Origin: Pedobacter mendelii
Lineage (GTDB): Bacteria > Bacteroidota > Bacteroidia > Sphingobacteriales > Sphingobacteriaceae
Reading direction: 5' to 3'
Assembly (NCBI RefSeq): GCF_014635725.1
Contig: NZ_BMDJ01000004.1
Coordinates: 310,001-374,000 of the forward strand
Length of the DNA: 64,000 nucleotides
Part shown: positions 45,447-55,600 of the stretch, piece by piece
Layout: each line of letters begins with the position of its first letter
Numbering within the stretch: the stretch's first letter is position 1
Made by a program: the position numbers and the translations under genes
Notes under the pieces: model-generated
The model's input: only the letters and a program-made list of their open reading frames with translations
What the model was told of the DNA's origin: nothing
Database searches by the model: none

Positions 45447-46431
45447 CGTGTTTTTATAACTGATTATCAGTACAGTTAAAGCTCAAAATATTGATATAAG
45501 AAAGGCATACTTATAAGCATCAAAACAAACAGATATCCTCATTAAAAATGTTGATTCTGCCCGGAAATTAAAACCAAATTTTGTATTGCCGAGAACTGTA
45601 GAAAATGGTCAGTTTAAAATGGTTATCTCTAAAGACTGGACCAGCGGTTTTTTCCGTGCCGAACTTTGGTATTTCTACGATTATATAAGGAATAAGAAAT
45701 GGCTTAGCCTTGCGAAGAAATATACTGAAGATATTAAAAAGGAAAAGTTTAATCGCGGAACGCATGATTTAGGTTTCATGATTTACTGTATGTTTGGTAA
45801 ATGGTTATAAACTTACAAAAGATACAGCATATCGCTCTGTAATTATTCAGGCAGCTAAATCCCTTTCAACACGTTTAATAAAACAACCGGGTGCTTAAAT
45901 TTTGGGATCATAATGGCGACAAATGGAAATACCCTGTTATCATCGATAATATGATGAATTTGGAACTGCTTTTAGTTCTTATCATGTTATTGATTATATG
46001 CCGCAACAAATGGAAAAATTTTACAGAGGGTTACGGGCGGTTATGCAAATGAATCGGCATGGGCTCGTGGACAGGCTTGGGCTTTATATGGCTATACGAT
46101 GTGTTTCAGAGAAACTAAAAATAAATCTTATCTAGCTCAGGAAGATGGTATTGCAAACTTTATCATAAGCTTAAAGATAACACCTGGAGATGCTATTTCA
46201 TATTGGGATTACAATGACCCTACAATCCCTTATGTTTCAAGAGATACATCAGCAGCAGCTGATAAAATTTTGTACTCGTTAAGTACGAAGTATGTTAGCA
46301 AAACCGCTGCTAATTAAGGTTTTATTTTAGAACATAGTACAGGGCATCATTCTGCTAATTCCGAAATAGATGTATCAATTAATTGTGCAGATTATTACTG
46401 TTTAAAAGCATTGTTAAGAAGTAAAAAGTAA
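45447..46431 (+). pseudogene. Decayed GH88 (unsaturated glucuronyl hydrolase)
   Basis: Fragments in all three frames line up in order with GH88: LKPNFVLPRTVENGQFKMV and ISKDWTSGFFRAELWYFYDY (45550-45690), NRGTHDLGFMIYCMFG, then a shift to NGYKLTKDTAYRSVIIQAAK, another to WDHNGDKWKYPVIIDNMMNL (45905-45964), then a gap of missing core, then GGYANESAWARGQAWALYGY (46036-46095) with RETKNKSYL, YWDYNDPTIPYVSRDTSAAA, and a final FILEHSTGHHSANSEIDV up to a TAA at 46429. At least one nonsense codon (after KAYL near 45513), two frameshifts and one internal deletion are visible. It follows the intact GH2 gene, with which it probably once formed an operon. Short remaining open frames are not real genes. 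Confidence 0.85.
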
Positions 46432-46716
46432 TAATGTAATGGTTGGGAATATGCATCAGATAGGAACCTATTAAATCGAATTAAAAAGACTTTAAAAATA
46501 GAATCGGGAATATTATTTTTATAATATTGTAACTATAACCCTATATAAAAACGAGGGTTATTCTACAATTGGACATTTAAGAGGGTTGGCAGAACTCCGA
46601 TTACTTGAAATTGGTGTAACCGGAAATTATTAAAATTTAGGCCTACAATAAAATTTTTAGATAGATTAGAAAAAACAGACGCGTTGTGATTTTTTACTAA
46701 TGAGGTTAATTAATAT
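46432..46716. other. Intergenic region with possible coding relic
   Basis: No intact gene. One frame from about 46529 to 46633 reads without stops and has a protein-like end (NEGYSTIGHLRGLAELRLLE and then IGVTGNY, stop), which looks like the tail of another decayed carbohydrate-active gene. I cannot assign it to a family, so it is given only as a lead. Confidence 0.3.
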
Positions 46717-46747
46717 ATTGGAGTATCGATATTTTAGTTCACTTTTG
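46717..46747 (+). promoter_or_regulatory. Probable promoter of the small acidic protein gene
   Basis: ATTG at 46717-46720 and CACTTTTG at 46740-46747 are separated by exactly 19 bases and match TTTG-N19-TAnnTTTG with one change in each box. The ATG at 46775 is 27 bases downstream of the -7 box. Confidence 0.5.
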
Positions 46748-46774
46748 CATTTCTTCAATTTGATTTAGTTGATT

Positions 46775-47008
46775 ATGGAACAGCATACGAATCCCGGTAA
46801 AAAAATATTAAAACCTTCAGTAATTCATGATGATTTACCAGAGGTTAAAAAACCCGAACACTTAAGAAAAGTTGCTTCAGAAAATAACAACGAATTGCCC
46901 GAAAATCCTGAAAGAAACTATCATCATGAAGAATTCAGATCGGTAAGCGGAAGTCACGATGAAATCAAACAGGCTGATGATGATGTTTGGAACGGTGAAG
47001 ATGCCTGA
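46775..47008 (+). CDS. Small acidic hydrophilic protein, unknown function
   Basis: 77 residues from ATG 46775, rich in Glu, Asp, Asn, His and Pro and with no hydrophobic segment, so it should be a soluble and perhaps disordered cytoplasmic protein (HDDLPEVKKPEHLRK, HHEEFRSVSG and a DDDVWNGEDA tail). A good upstream promoter and a codon pattern like its neighbours support it as a real gene. No known family is recognised. An in-frame TTG at 46769 is a less likely start. Confidence 0.65.
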   Translation: MEQHTNPGKKILKPSVIHDDLPEVKKPEHLRKVASENNNELPENPERNYHHEEFRSVSGSHDEIKQADDDVWNGEDA

Positions 47009-47056
47009 TTTACAGTAATTTAAATCGTTTAAACTAGTTTAATATTAGTAAAAGTA

Positions 47057-47527
47057 TTAACAAATATTACTCAGTTTTCCGTTAGATAACTTTACCAAAT
47101 CTTTAGGTGATAGTTCTAATTCCTTAGCTATCTCTCCAGAACCAATAAAAATTGTTTCAAGATTTAGGAGTGCATTATCAATAAATACGGTTATACTCGG
47201 ATTGAGTCCAATTGCAGACACTCCAGTCGGAGGATAACCTATCATGCTTTCTAATTCCTGCCTGTCTGCAACTTCAATTTTATTAACATCTGCCAACGCA
47301 GCAATTTTTTTTAAGTCTAACTTTTTGTTGCATGAACAAACCGCTATTATGTATTTATCTCTTTTTTTTGAGCGAAGGAAAACAGACTTGCTTATTCTTT
47401 CTAAATCAAGGCCTAACGCACCAGCAAAATCAATTGGAGAATTTATAGGAGCCAAAAAAGAACTATGTTCAATTTCTTTATAGTGAATGTTATTTTCTTC
47501 TAGTGCTGATAAAATTTTTGAATGCAT
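47057..47527 (-). CDS. ybaK: YbaK/EbsC-type aminoacyl-tRNA deacylase
   Basis: 156 residues from the ATG at 47527; an ATG at 47566 would add 13. It has the YbaK/ProX editing fold: HYKEIEHSSFLAP at the start, VFLRSKKRDKYIIAVCSCNKKLDLKKIAALA with the substrate lysine region, GYPPTGVSAIGL, the key GxxxGGVxP-like loop, and IFIGSGEIAKELELSPKDLVKLS. The family removes wrongly charged Cys (or Ala) from tRNA-Pro. It stands alone, with tRNA-Arg 200 bases away on the same strand. The precise substrate class (YbaK, EbsC or ProX) is not certain. Confidence 0.85.
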   Translation of the reverse strand: MHSKILSALEENNIHYKEIEHSSFLAPINSPIDFAGALGLDLERISKSVFLRSKKRDKYIIAVCSCNKKLDLKKIAALADVNKIEVADRQELESMIGYPPTGVSAIGLNPSITVFIDNALLNLETIFIGSGEIAKELELSPKDLVKLSNGKLSNIC

Positions 47528-47727
47528 TTTAATAATTTTTTTGAGTACCAAAGTTAATTTTTCCAAAATTATTCTAAAACAAATGCATTATTGGGGCTTA
47601 GGCAAGTCATAAATACCAACTTTAAAAAATTGTTTGTCTTGCGAATATTGAACATACGGGCAAACCACACCTGTACTGCCTTTCAAAAAAAAACGACTCT
47701 CAGAATTTATCTGAAAGCCATTGACTG

Positions 47728-47801
47728 TACCCCGGAAGGGACTCGAACCCCTGACCCTCGGTTTAGAAAACCGACGCTCTATCCAGCTGAGCTACCGAGG
47801 C
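47728..47801 (-). tRNA. tRNA-Arg (anticodon UCU)
   Basis: 74 bases that fold as a cloverleaf on the minus strand: acceptor GCCTCGG/CCGGGGT (with two G-U pairs), D arm GCTC-GAGC, anticodon arm TCGGT-TTTCTAA-ACCGA with anticodon TCT, and T arm AGGGG-TTCGAGT-CCCTT. CCA is not encoded. No integrase is near, so there is no sign of an integrated element at this site. Confidence 0.95.
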
Positions 47802-48141
47802 CCATTTTTTAATGTCTGCAAATATAGAAGTTCTAATCAATAAGAGGAAATAAATTTTAAATATTTACACCTCTAAACCTATTAAAATAGACTTTATATC
47901 TTAACTATTTAATAACTAAATAATTACCAAAACATATTAAATATCAAAGCTCAATTTTAATAATTAATTATTAAGAAACATGCAGTCGTATTATTTTAGC
48001 GCAGGTTAATAAAGAGATTCCACTCAAGTTTATGGTTTAACTTCCGCTACTTTTAAAGAGTGAATTGACGATTAATTAACGCAGTAATTTTTCGTCTATA
48101 GAATGGACCATATATTAGCATTCGGAAATTAAAAAATTGTT
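47802..48141. other. AT-rich intergenic region
   Basis: Between tRNA-Arg and the terminator of the SusC/SusD operon. No gene, repeat or promoter consensus is visible in this stretch. Confidence 0.5.
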
Positions 48142-48174
48142 TTAAACAAAATGGGTGGTGTTTCCACCACCCAT
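48142..48174 (-). terminator. Rho-independent terminator of the SusC/SusD operon
   Basis: A perfect 10-bp stem (ATGGGTGGTG at 48151-48160 with CACCACCCAT at 48165-48174) closed by a TTTC loop. On the minus strand the stem is followed by TTTTGTTT. It lies about 78 bases downstream of the last lipoprotein gene. Confidence 0.85.
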
Positions 48175-48251
48175 GAGCACTAACTCTAACCAATTGACTT
48201 TAATGCCTTATTAATTTTGTTTTTATAAATTGCTCTACTTATTCTTGTGTA

Positions 48252-49463
48252 TTAATCTTTAAATAATACAAACTTTCTTATTCTAAGACTGCTTTCGTTT
48301 ACATTCTTCATGGTACATACCATACCTAATGATAATATTTCCTGTTGTGTCAGTGTAAACGATAATGTAAAATCCTTATTATTCATTTGACTGTTGGTTA
48401 ACTTTAGCCTGGCAAGAGAACTACTTATATTGGCTACATCAGGCAGCTCAGTACCTTTTGCAATACTGATGTATGAGTCTTCCAGGTTGTTATTAATACT
48501 AGATATAGTAACTACCAATCGATAAGAGCCTGCTGGCAAGGTGCCTGTTTGTGATATTTTACCATTATTAATTGCTGGCGTTCCCCAAAATTCAAAAGAG
48601 ATATAATTATCTATACTGGTATTTAAATTATCAAGCCCACCTACTGGGCCATCGTGATTTTTTGCGGCATCATTTGTATTCCAATCTGCAAGTGTTCCCC
48701 ACCGTCCAACGGTTTTAGCCGCTTTAAAAGGATATCCAGAGTTTTTTAGATGAATCTGGCCTGGGAGAAGTGCGGCAGGAGATTTAATAATTGCTTCAGT
48801 AAAAAAAGTATCGATTGCTGATGAATCTGGCAAAAACATGGTTCTATAACTTACCGGACTTGTTAAATCATAATCAGGCAAAAAAGTAGATGCTGCTTTA
48901 GCATTACTGGTTACTCTCTTATCCACGCCTTGGCTATTTTTATAAATTACTTCTACACCAACTGATTTCACATCAGAATTACTCCAGCTTAATGCAGCAT
49001 TGTAGGGTAGATTGAACTGTTTTGCGTAAAAGTTATCCAGATTTCGGTTAAATAAAGATTTTTGAAAAACCTCGCCATAGGCAGATCCTGAGCATCTGCT
49101 TACCACAGAGTGATTGCCTACTGCATCGTAATTATATAGTTCGAAGTTATAATTACCTTCTGCCAGATTGATTATTGTACTTATTCTTTTAGAAGAAGCT
49201 GTTGCTAAAGAAACCTCTACAGAATCTTTGTGGTTATTCCAAAAAACACGGGTTTTTACCACTTTTGGATCTGAGGCACGTAACCACGACAGCATGATCC
49301 GACTTTTACCGGAATAAGCAATAGCCGAATCGGGTTTACCAGCATATAAAATTTCTTTTCCTCCACCGAAATCTTTATAGGCATCAATTTTTTTACAGGC
49401 TGCCAAAAAAAGAAAGCAAGCAATTAAAATAAGCCATTGGATATTTTTTATTTCTAATTTCAT
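48252..49463 (-). CDS. DUF4998/DUF5013-type surface lipoprotein
   Basis: A 403-residue lipoprotein (MKLEIKNIQWLILIACFLFLAACKK, lipid-bearing Cys about 23). The N-terminal part (DFGGGKEILYAGKPDSA, SGKSRIMLSWLRASDPKVVKTRVFW) matches DUF4998, which is built of fibronectin-like beta domains. The C-terminal third (GRWGTLADWNTNDAAKNH ... YISFEFWGTP) matches DUF5013. These proteins usually sit at the end of SusC/SusD operons and are thought to bind glycans at the cell surface. It has no hydrolase motif. It is 45 bases after the preceding lipoprotein and last in the operon. Confidence 0.82.
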   Translation of the reverse strand: MKLEIKNIQWLILIACFLFLAACKKIDAYKDFGGGKEILYAGKPDSAIAYSGKSRIMLSWLRASDPKVVKTRVFWNNHKDSVEVSLATASSKRISTIINLAEGNYNFELYNYDAVGNHSVVSRCSGSAYGEVFQKSLFNRNLDNFYAKQFNLPYNAALSWSNSDVKSVGVEVIYKNSQGVDKRVTSNAKAASTFLPDYDLTSPVSYRTMFLPDSSAIDTFFTEAIIKSPAALLPGQIHLKNSGYPFKAAKTVGRWGTLADWNTNDAAKNHDGPVGGLDNLNTSIDNYISFEFWGTPAINNGKISQTGTLPAGSYRLVVTISSINNNLEDSYISIAKGTELPDVANISSSLARLKLTNSQMNNKDFTLSFTLTQQEILSLGMVCTMKNVNESSLRIRKFVLFKD

Positions 49464-49508
49464 TTGAATTAAATTAACCGATTTTAAGCCGGGGTTTTTT
49501 AAATAAAT

Positions 49509-50687
49509 CTATTTGTCGTTTCCGAAGAAACTCATTTCGGCGATGTGTGCTTGTAAGCCACCAATCCAATTTTCGAGTATTTTAATGCGGATATACCTAA
49601 CTTTTGGTGCATTTAGCGGAACATTCCATTCTTCTCCACGGGCAGCCGCAAGCACATCATCATTACTATTTATACCTGCAGCTTGGCCTGATGGCTTTAC
49701 GGAAATACAAGACTTTAGTAAAACCCAATTGGTATAACTTCCATCTGCAGGGGGATTATCGGAACCCCATATTTCGTATCGCTTAGGGTTACCATGATTA
49801 AATATGTAATTCCCGCTTCTTTCCCATAAAACAAACCGACTGAGTTTGGCTAAAACTCCTAAATCAAAACTTACATGCATGGGCATTCCGGCATCTCCTC
49901 TAGAGTGCCACATCCCGTAATCAGGAGATATTACTTTATCCCACATGTTAGATACTACAAGACCGTTGCCATAGCCTCCGATATCTGTTGGAAAGGTTAC
50001 CGTCTTAAATTTCGTTTTGTCGAGCTCACGTTCAAAAATTGGCGTTAGTGTTTTAAATGAAGTATCTGAACGGTTATTCCATCTATCACGAATGTAAACC
50101 CCAAAAATAGTCGACTTAGGCGGTAAACCTCTTGAAGTAAAAGTTCCTTGTTTTAACTTGGTATAAATTGTTTCATTAGGCACGAAAAATCCTAAAGAAT
50201 CTTTATAAGTTACTACAATAGCAATATTGGCTTCGTTTGGGTTAGAATAGGTTACGTTAATTCCCCCGAAATCTTCCTGAAGTATGAGGCTGGTTTTTAT
50301 GCCAAAAATTGGAGGAGACATTGCCTTTACATCAACCGTAAGCGGCGTAGATCTATTCTCACTTCTATCTACCGCATATATATTCATTTTATGCATGGCT
50401 GAATCTGCAAATCCATCGATGACCAATGAGTCTGAATAATAAGAAGCTTTATTTTTAATCACTTCCCCATACTTGTTTGTGTATTCTGCCTGAACATATA
50501 ACAAATCAGGATCTTTAGGTAATGTGTAGGTTAGCTTTATGGCACCTGGCCTGCTCTGTACTTTTACATTTGTAACAGCTGAAGGACTATTTTGGTCGTT
50601 TTCAACTGGTTTTAGCAAATCTTCTTTGCAACTTAATAAAATGATGCTTAGTAAGCATATATTGAAAAATATTTTAAACGTTTTCAT
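49509..50687 (-). CDS. DUF4959/DUF5000-type surface lipoprotein
   Basis: The likely start is ATG 50687 (392 residues; an ATG at 50726 overlaps the SusD gene). Lipobox at LLSCKEDLLKP. The N-terminal part is a fibronectin-like DUF4959 (AVTNVKVQSRPGAIKLTYTL), the middle resembles DUF5126 (FGGINVTYSNPNEANIAIVV), and the C-terminal third (SFDLGVLAKLSRFVLWERSG, VRYIRIKILENWIGG) is a DUF5000, F5/8-type carbohydrate-binding fold. This is a common third gene in Bacteroidota SusC/SusD units and is probably a glycan-binding partner on the outer surface. Confidence 0.83.
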   Translation of the reverse strand: MKTFKIFFNICLLSIILLSCKEDLLKPVENDQNSPSAVTNVKVQSRPGAIKLTYTLPKDPDLLYVQAEYTNKYGEVIKNKASYYSDSLVIDGFADSAMHKMNIYAVDRSENRSTPLTVDVKAMSPPIFGIKTSLILQEDFGGINVTYSNPNEANIAIVVTYKDSLGFFVPNETIYTKLKQGTFTSRGLPPKSTIFGVYIRDRWNNRSDTSFKTLTPIFERELDKTKFKTVTFPTDIGGYGNGLVVSNMWDKVISPDYGMWHSRGDAGMPMHVSFDLGVLAKLSRFVLWERSGNYIFNHGNPKRYEIWGSDNPPADGSYTNWVLLKSCISVKPSGQAAGINSNDDVLAAARGEEWNVPLNAPKVRYIRIKILENWIGGLQAHIAEMSFFGNDK

Positions 50688-50703
50688 GTTTTGATTTTTT
50701 AAA

Positions 50704-52599
50704 TTACCAACCGATGTTTTGAACAAGGTTTCTGTTTACAATAAGACTTCCCTCGCTAATTGGCCAGAAATAATCTCTTGGGGCTACAAATTTTTGGCTA
50801 AAAAGCGGTTTCCTGCGATAGTAATTTACGGCATCAGCTTGATCGATATCCCAACCGTAAACCTGGTTGTTAAGTACTTCTGATGCTTTTTTCCATCTCC
50901 GGAGATCCCAAAAATTGTGACCTTCAAAAGCAAATTCGATTGATGTTTCTTGCTGAATTATTTCTCTAAGTCCATCTTGGGTTAAATATTTACCAGGGTT
51001 GTTTGAAAAATTCAACCATGAATCTTCAACTGTGCGAAGTCCGGCTCTTTTTCTAACTTTATTAATGTAAGTGTAGGCTTCTGTAGAAGGACCATTTACT
51101 TCATTTAAAGCCTCAGCATACATTAAGTAAACATCTGCTAAACGAATCATTGGCCATGCATAAACTTGTTGTGTAAATCCATAATCTTGAAGAATTACAA
51201 ATTTCCAGTTTACTAATTTTTTGGCAAAGTAGCCTGTTAAAGAGTAACCATTTGCTCCTTTTCTAGATTGCGTTTGTCCTGACTTGGCTTGAACTTTCCA
51301 GGTTCCGTTTTGCATATACCAAATAGAACCATCAAATCCCATATCTGCATAAAAACGTGGTTCTCGGTTAAAATGAAGTCCTACCGTTGTGTATCCATTC
51401 TGAAGATAATCTTGATCCGCAGTCGTTGCCGTGCGAAGATTATTTCGGTTTACGTAATCCCAGGTTTTATCTTCATTAATTGGAACACCTTTATCTGTGT
51501 AAAATAGTTCGGCTGTACGGATGGTTGGTGCCAGTTCGCCTTTAAATGAATCGTTAGCCAATTTATTTGGATCGAGTTTAGGCATGGCCCAACCTTGTAT
51601 AAATGAACCTGCTCCATTAGAGAAACCCCAAATTAATTCACTGCTCCATTGATCTGCCATACTGTTTCTAATGTTCATTTCCAGTTTAGTGCGTGAAGAA
51701 ACTGTTACGAGTTCGTTAAACTCATAGAGTGCAACACCGGCACTTTCTGATGCATCAATAGCTTCTTTACAGGCCGCCGCGGCTCGTTTCCATTTTTCTA
51801 CATCTTTATTAGCATTAAATAATTGGGTACCATCAGCATTTCTTAACTGTGCAAAATCAGAATTGCCATTAAACAGCGGACTTGCAGCTGTTACCAAAAC
51901 TCTAGCCTTAATGGCTAATGCAGCGGGTTTAGTTATTCTTCCGAGTTCGGATGCTCGGTTTAGGATGCTTGAAGGTAAGTTAATGGCTGCTGAATCCAGT
52001 AAGCCAACTATAAAGTTTACCACTTTATCAACTGGTTGTCTCATTACCTTTACCTCATCTATCGAAGCAGAAATTGGAAGATTCTTTTCTACAATAGGTA
52101 TAGGACCATAAGCTCTTAATAAATAGAAATGATAATAAGCCTTAAGAAATTTTACTTCGGCAGCCCATCTATCTCTTAAAGAAGGGTCTAAATCCGGAAC
52201 CTTTGAAATATTATCCAGAAAAATATTACAATCTCTTATGGCTGCCCATAGTGGTTTTCCTCCTACAGCCCCATCCCAATAGTTTAAATAAGGATTGCTA
52301 ACATTTTGATTGCCTCTTGCAATTTGTTGCGGATTACTTGGAAGTGGATTTCCTGCAGGAATAGGCCAATAAGTCCAAAATTCGTCTCCGGCCAAAAATG
52401 CAGGATTACTATTGATGTCACTTTCCTGAGGAAGGTAAGAATAACAGGTGTATAAATATTTTTCTGCCTCATTTCTACTCGTAAATGAATTTTCTATCGT
52501 GGCAACATTATCAGGAACAACATCCAGAAAATCTTTTTTGCAGCCTGTTAGCAGGGCGCAAAATATTATGATATAATATATTTTTAAATTTCTCATCAT
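50704..52599 (-). CDS. susD: SusD/RagB-type outer-membrane lipoprotein
   Basis: 631 residues from the ATG at 52599 (a second ATG follows immediately at 52596, and 52617 is an earlier alternative). It has a lipoprotein signal (IIIFCALLTGCKKDF) and the SusD fold: DNVATIENSFTSRNEAEKYLYTCYSYL, KFLKAYYHFYLLRAYGPIPIVEKNLPI, the RL-ADVYLMYAEALNEVNG helix and the C-terminal LREIIQQETSIEFAFEGHNFWDLRRWK motif that are diagnostic of SusD_RagB. It caps the SusC channel and binds the glycan. It is directly downstream of susC with a gap of only 7 bases. Confidence 0.95.
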   Translation of the reverse strand: MMRNLKIYYIIIFCALLTGCKKDFLDVVPDNVATIENSFTSRNEAEKYLYTCYSYLPQESDINSNPAFLAGDEFWTYWPIPAGNPLPSNPQQIARGNQNVSNPYLNYWDGAVGGKPLWAAIRDCNIFLDNISKVPDLDPSLRDRWAAEVKFLKAYYHFYLLRAYGPIPIVEKNLPISASIDEVKVMRQPVDKVVNFIVGLLDSAAINLPSSILNRASELGRITKPAALAIKARVLVTAASPLFNGNSDFAQLRNADGTQLFNANKDVEKWKRAAAACKEAIDASESAGVALYEFNELVTVSSRTKLEMNIRNSMADQWSSELIWGFSNGAGSFIQGWAMPKLDPNKLANDSFKGELAPTIRTAELFYTDKGVPINEDKTWDYVNRNNLRTATTADQDYLQNGYTTVGLHFNREPRFYADMGFDGSIWYMQNGTWKVQAKSGQTQSRKGANGYSLTGYFAKKLVNWKFVILQDYGFTQQVYAWPMIRLADVYLMYAEALNEVNGPSTEAYTYINKVRKRAGLRTVEDSWLNFSNNPGKYLTQDGLREIIQQETSIEFAFEGHNFWDLRRWKKASEVLNNQVYGWDIDQADAVNYYRRKPLFSQKFVAPRDYFWPISEGSLIVNRNLVQNIGW

Positions 52600-52606
52600 T
52601 TTATAA

Positions 52607-55600
52607 TTATAAGCCAACTTGTATACCCATATTATACACCCGTTGAATCGGGTAACCTAATCCATTTCCACCCATTTCAATATCCCAAAGTTTAAAGCCA
52701 CTTAGTGTAGCCAAGTTGGTTCCACTTAAATAAATTCTAGCACTGGCAATATGCAGTTTAGCACTCAGCTTCTTTGATAAGGAGTAACCAATTTCTACTG
52801 ATTTTAATCTTAGAAATGCACCGTTTCTCATAAACCAGCTGCTGCTTTGGGCATTATTGAGATTTACGGTAGTACTTAACCGTGGCCATAAGGCATATAG
52901 ATCTTTATTATCGTCAGACCAATGACTATCTGCATAAGCTTGTAAAAGTGCATTTTGTGGCACACCTGTTATTGGAGATCTTCCGTTACGTTCATCTTCA
53001 GTATAATAGTTAACAAATGGTGCAGTTGCCTGCGCATCTATCCAGAATGAAGAGCGTGCAGATCCTTGCAAAAAAGCAGAAAAATCTAAGCCTTTGTAAC
53101 CTGTAGAAAAACCCATCCCGTATATAATTTCTGGAACTTCAGGGTTACCCAATGCCACCTGATCGAGATCCGTGATACGTCCATCGCCATTTACATCCCG
53201 AAATTTGATATCGCCTGCACCGTAATCTCCATAAGTTTGTACTGGTGAGTTATTTACTTCAGCCTGATCTACAAACAAACGCTCTGCGATAAGTCCAAAC
53301 CGCTGATTTAGAGATTGGCCTACACGGCTTTTATACGCTTCATTATATTGTGGTTCTTCATAAGCGGTAAATTCGCTATGCGCATAGGTAAAATTACCAC
53401 GTAGCTGTAACCAATAGCCATTACTAAATGTCTTATTATAATCTGCAGAAATATCTACACCACCCGCTTTAGCCTTACCTACATTTGCTCGTGGCGTTGC
53501 AGATAGACCCATGGTTGTAGGTATTGATGCTCTACTCATTAAAATATTATTTCGGTTTTCTGTAAAATAATCTGCCTGAATTTCTAAACTATTAAACAAG
53601 CCAAGTTCAAAGCCTATGTTTAATTTACGTGCAGTTTCCCAGGTAATATCACGGTTATCATATCGGGTAACGGTTACGCCAGGACGGTAAGTGTTAAAAT
53701 TTTCTCCAAAATTAAATCCCTTGTTTCCGTCATTAATATTTACCTCAGAAAGATAAAAAAAGCGATCTTCGGCACTACCTATAGCGTCATTTCCAACAAT
53801 ACCATAAGTTCCTTTTAATTTAAGTTTGTTTATAATTTTTTCATAAGGTTTCCAAAATTTTTCGTTAGAAACATACCATCCAATACCTGCAGCTGGAAAA
53901 AGTCCATAACGTTCTGTTTTATAAAATCTTTCCGAACCGTTATATCCAAAGCTCAGTTCGGTGAGGTATCTATTATCGTAGCCATAGGTAAATCGTCCTG
54001 AAACCCCCTGGTTACGATAAGGGAGAGATTTTTGAAGTGAACCCTGATTGGCAAAAATTTGGTTTCTTCTTTGGTAAACGAGCAAACCTGCAATTTCATT
54101 TTTCTTGCCAATAGTTTTATTATAGTTTACGGCAGCCTCTATATATGTTGTACTGTTGATGTCTTTTAAACCTTCACTATAATTAAGGTATTCAGTTGCT
54201 GATGTTTCGTTTAAACTGGTTAAGCCATAATTGTTTGTTAGCCTGTTATAACCTGAAGCGCTGTAAAAATATGGATTGTAGTTACGCAAAATATCAAAGA
54301 AAGAATATCTTGACGTATTAAACATTCCCCTGGCACTAAGCCCTGGAGTGATAAACTTAAAATCTTGTTTAAATTCAAACTGTGCATTCAACGTAGATCG
54401 AGAATAATCTTTATATCCTTTAATCATATCAGCGTAAGGATTAATGTAGTTGGTCCCATTAACCCGCTCATTACCAAATAGTATATGATTAGTTTTAGGC
54501 ATCAGTTCTGAAGGATAGTAAGCTGGAAATAAAACCGGGTTAGCCCTTAAAATTTTCGAGTAAACACCACTTCCACCATCTATCGGACCTTTGTAATCAT
54601 CAAAACTACCCGATAGCCTTACAATAACCTCACTAGTTTTAGTCATGTTAATGTTCACATTAGATCGTAACTGATATGATTTTAAATCAATGTTGCTGTT
54701 GAAATTGTTTCTCTGATCAACTTTTAGTATACCATTATCCTGATTCACTGTACCCGCTATGTAATACCTTGCTATTTCGCCACCACCATTCGCATTAAAG
54801 TTAAGGCGTTGGTTATTCGTTGTGTTTTTAATTAACTGATCGGTCCAGTTATTGGCTGGATATGCATAGGGATTTAAGCCAGCAATAGTATTATCGATTT
54901 TATTCTGAGAGTAAGGCAATATTCCAAGTGGGTTTCTGGTTAGCACGGCTTCGTTCTCCAGCTGCATGTAGGTTATTGGATTGGCCAGCTCTACCTTTTT
55001 AGTATTTGCAGAAACAGAATTTTCGAAACGTACAGCTATCCTGGCGGGTCCAACTTTTCCTGATTTAGTGGTTACAAGTATTACACCATTGGCACCCCTT
55101 GCACCGTAAAGCGAAGTCGCCGTTGCATCTTTCATTATTGAGAAACTCGATATATCATCGGGTTGTAGTCTGGCCAGATCTGTTGAACTTACTTCAATTC
55201 CGTCAATCATTATCAATGGGTCCTTTTTATACCCGAAAGTAGTAACACCACGGATAAAGAAAGCAGCATTATCTTGTCCTGGTTCTCCCGACCGTTGATA
55301 AGCAATAACGCCTGCCAATCTCCCGGCTAAAGCTGTTGTTAAGTTACTTGATGGAACTTTCAGTTCTTTTGGACTTATCGTAGTAATAGAACTTACCATA
55401 CTCGATTTTTTCTGCGTGCCGTATGCAACTACTGTTACCTCATTCAGCTTATTATCTATTGGAGTAAGTTCTACATTAACAATACCTTCGCCATTAACCT
55501 TGATTTCCCTGCTTTCAAATCCAACCATACTAAAAACCAAGGTTCCGTTTGCAGGAACTTTTATGGTGTAGCGGCCGGTTTCATTTGTTTGAACAGCACG

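Noticed and set aside
45586-46317. Two short plus-strand open frames as separate genes
   Set aside because: Both are pieces of one GH88 gene with frameshifts, and neighbouring frames carry the missing blocks.
47728-47801. tRNA-Arg as an integration site of a mobile element
   Set aside because: No integrase, no direct repeat of the tRNA 3' end and no change in gene content next to it.
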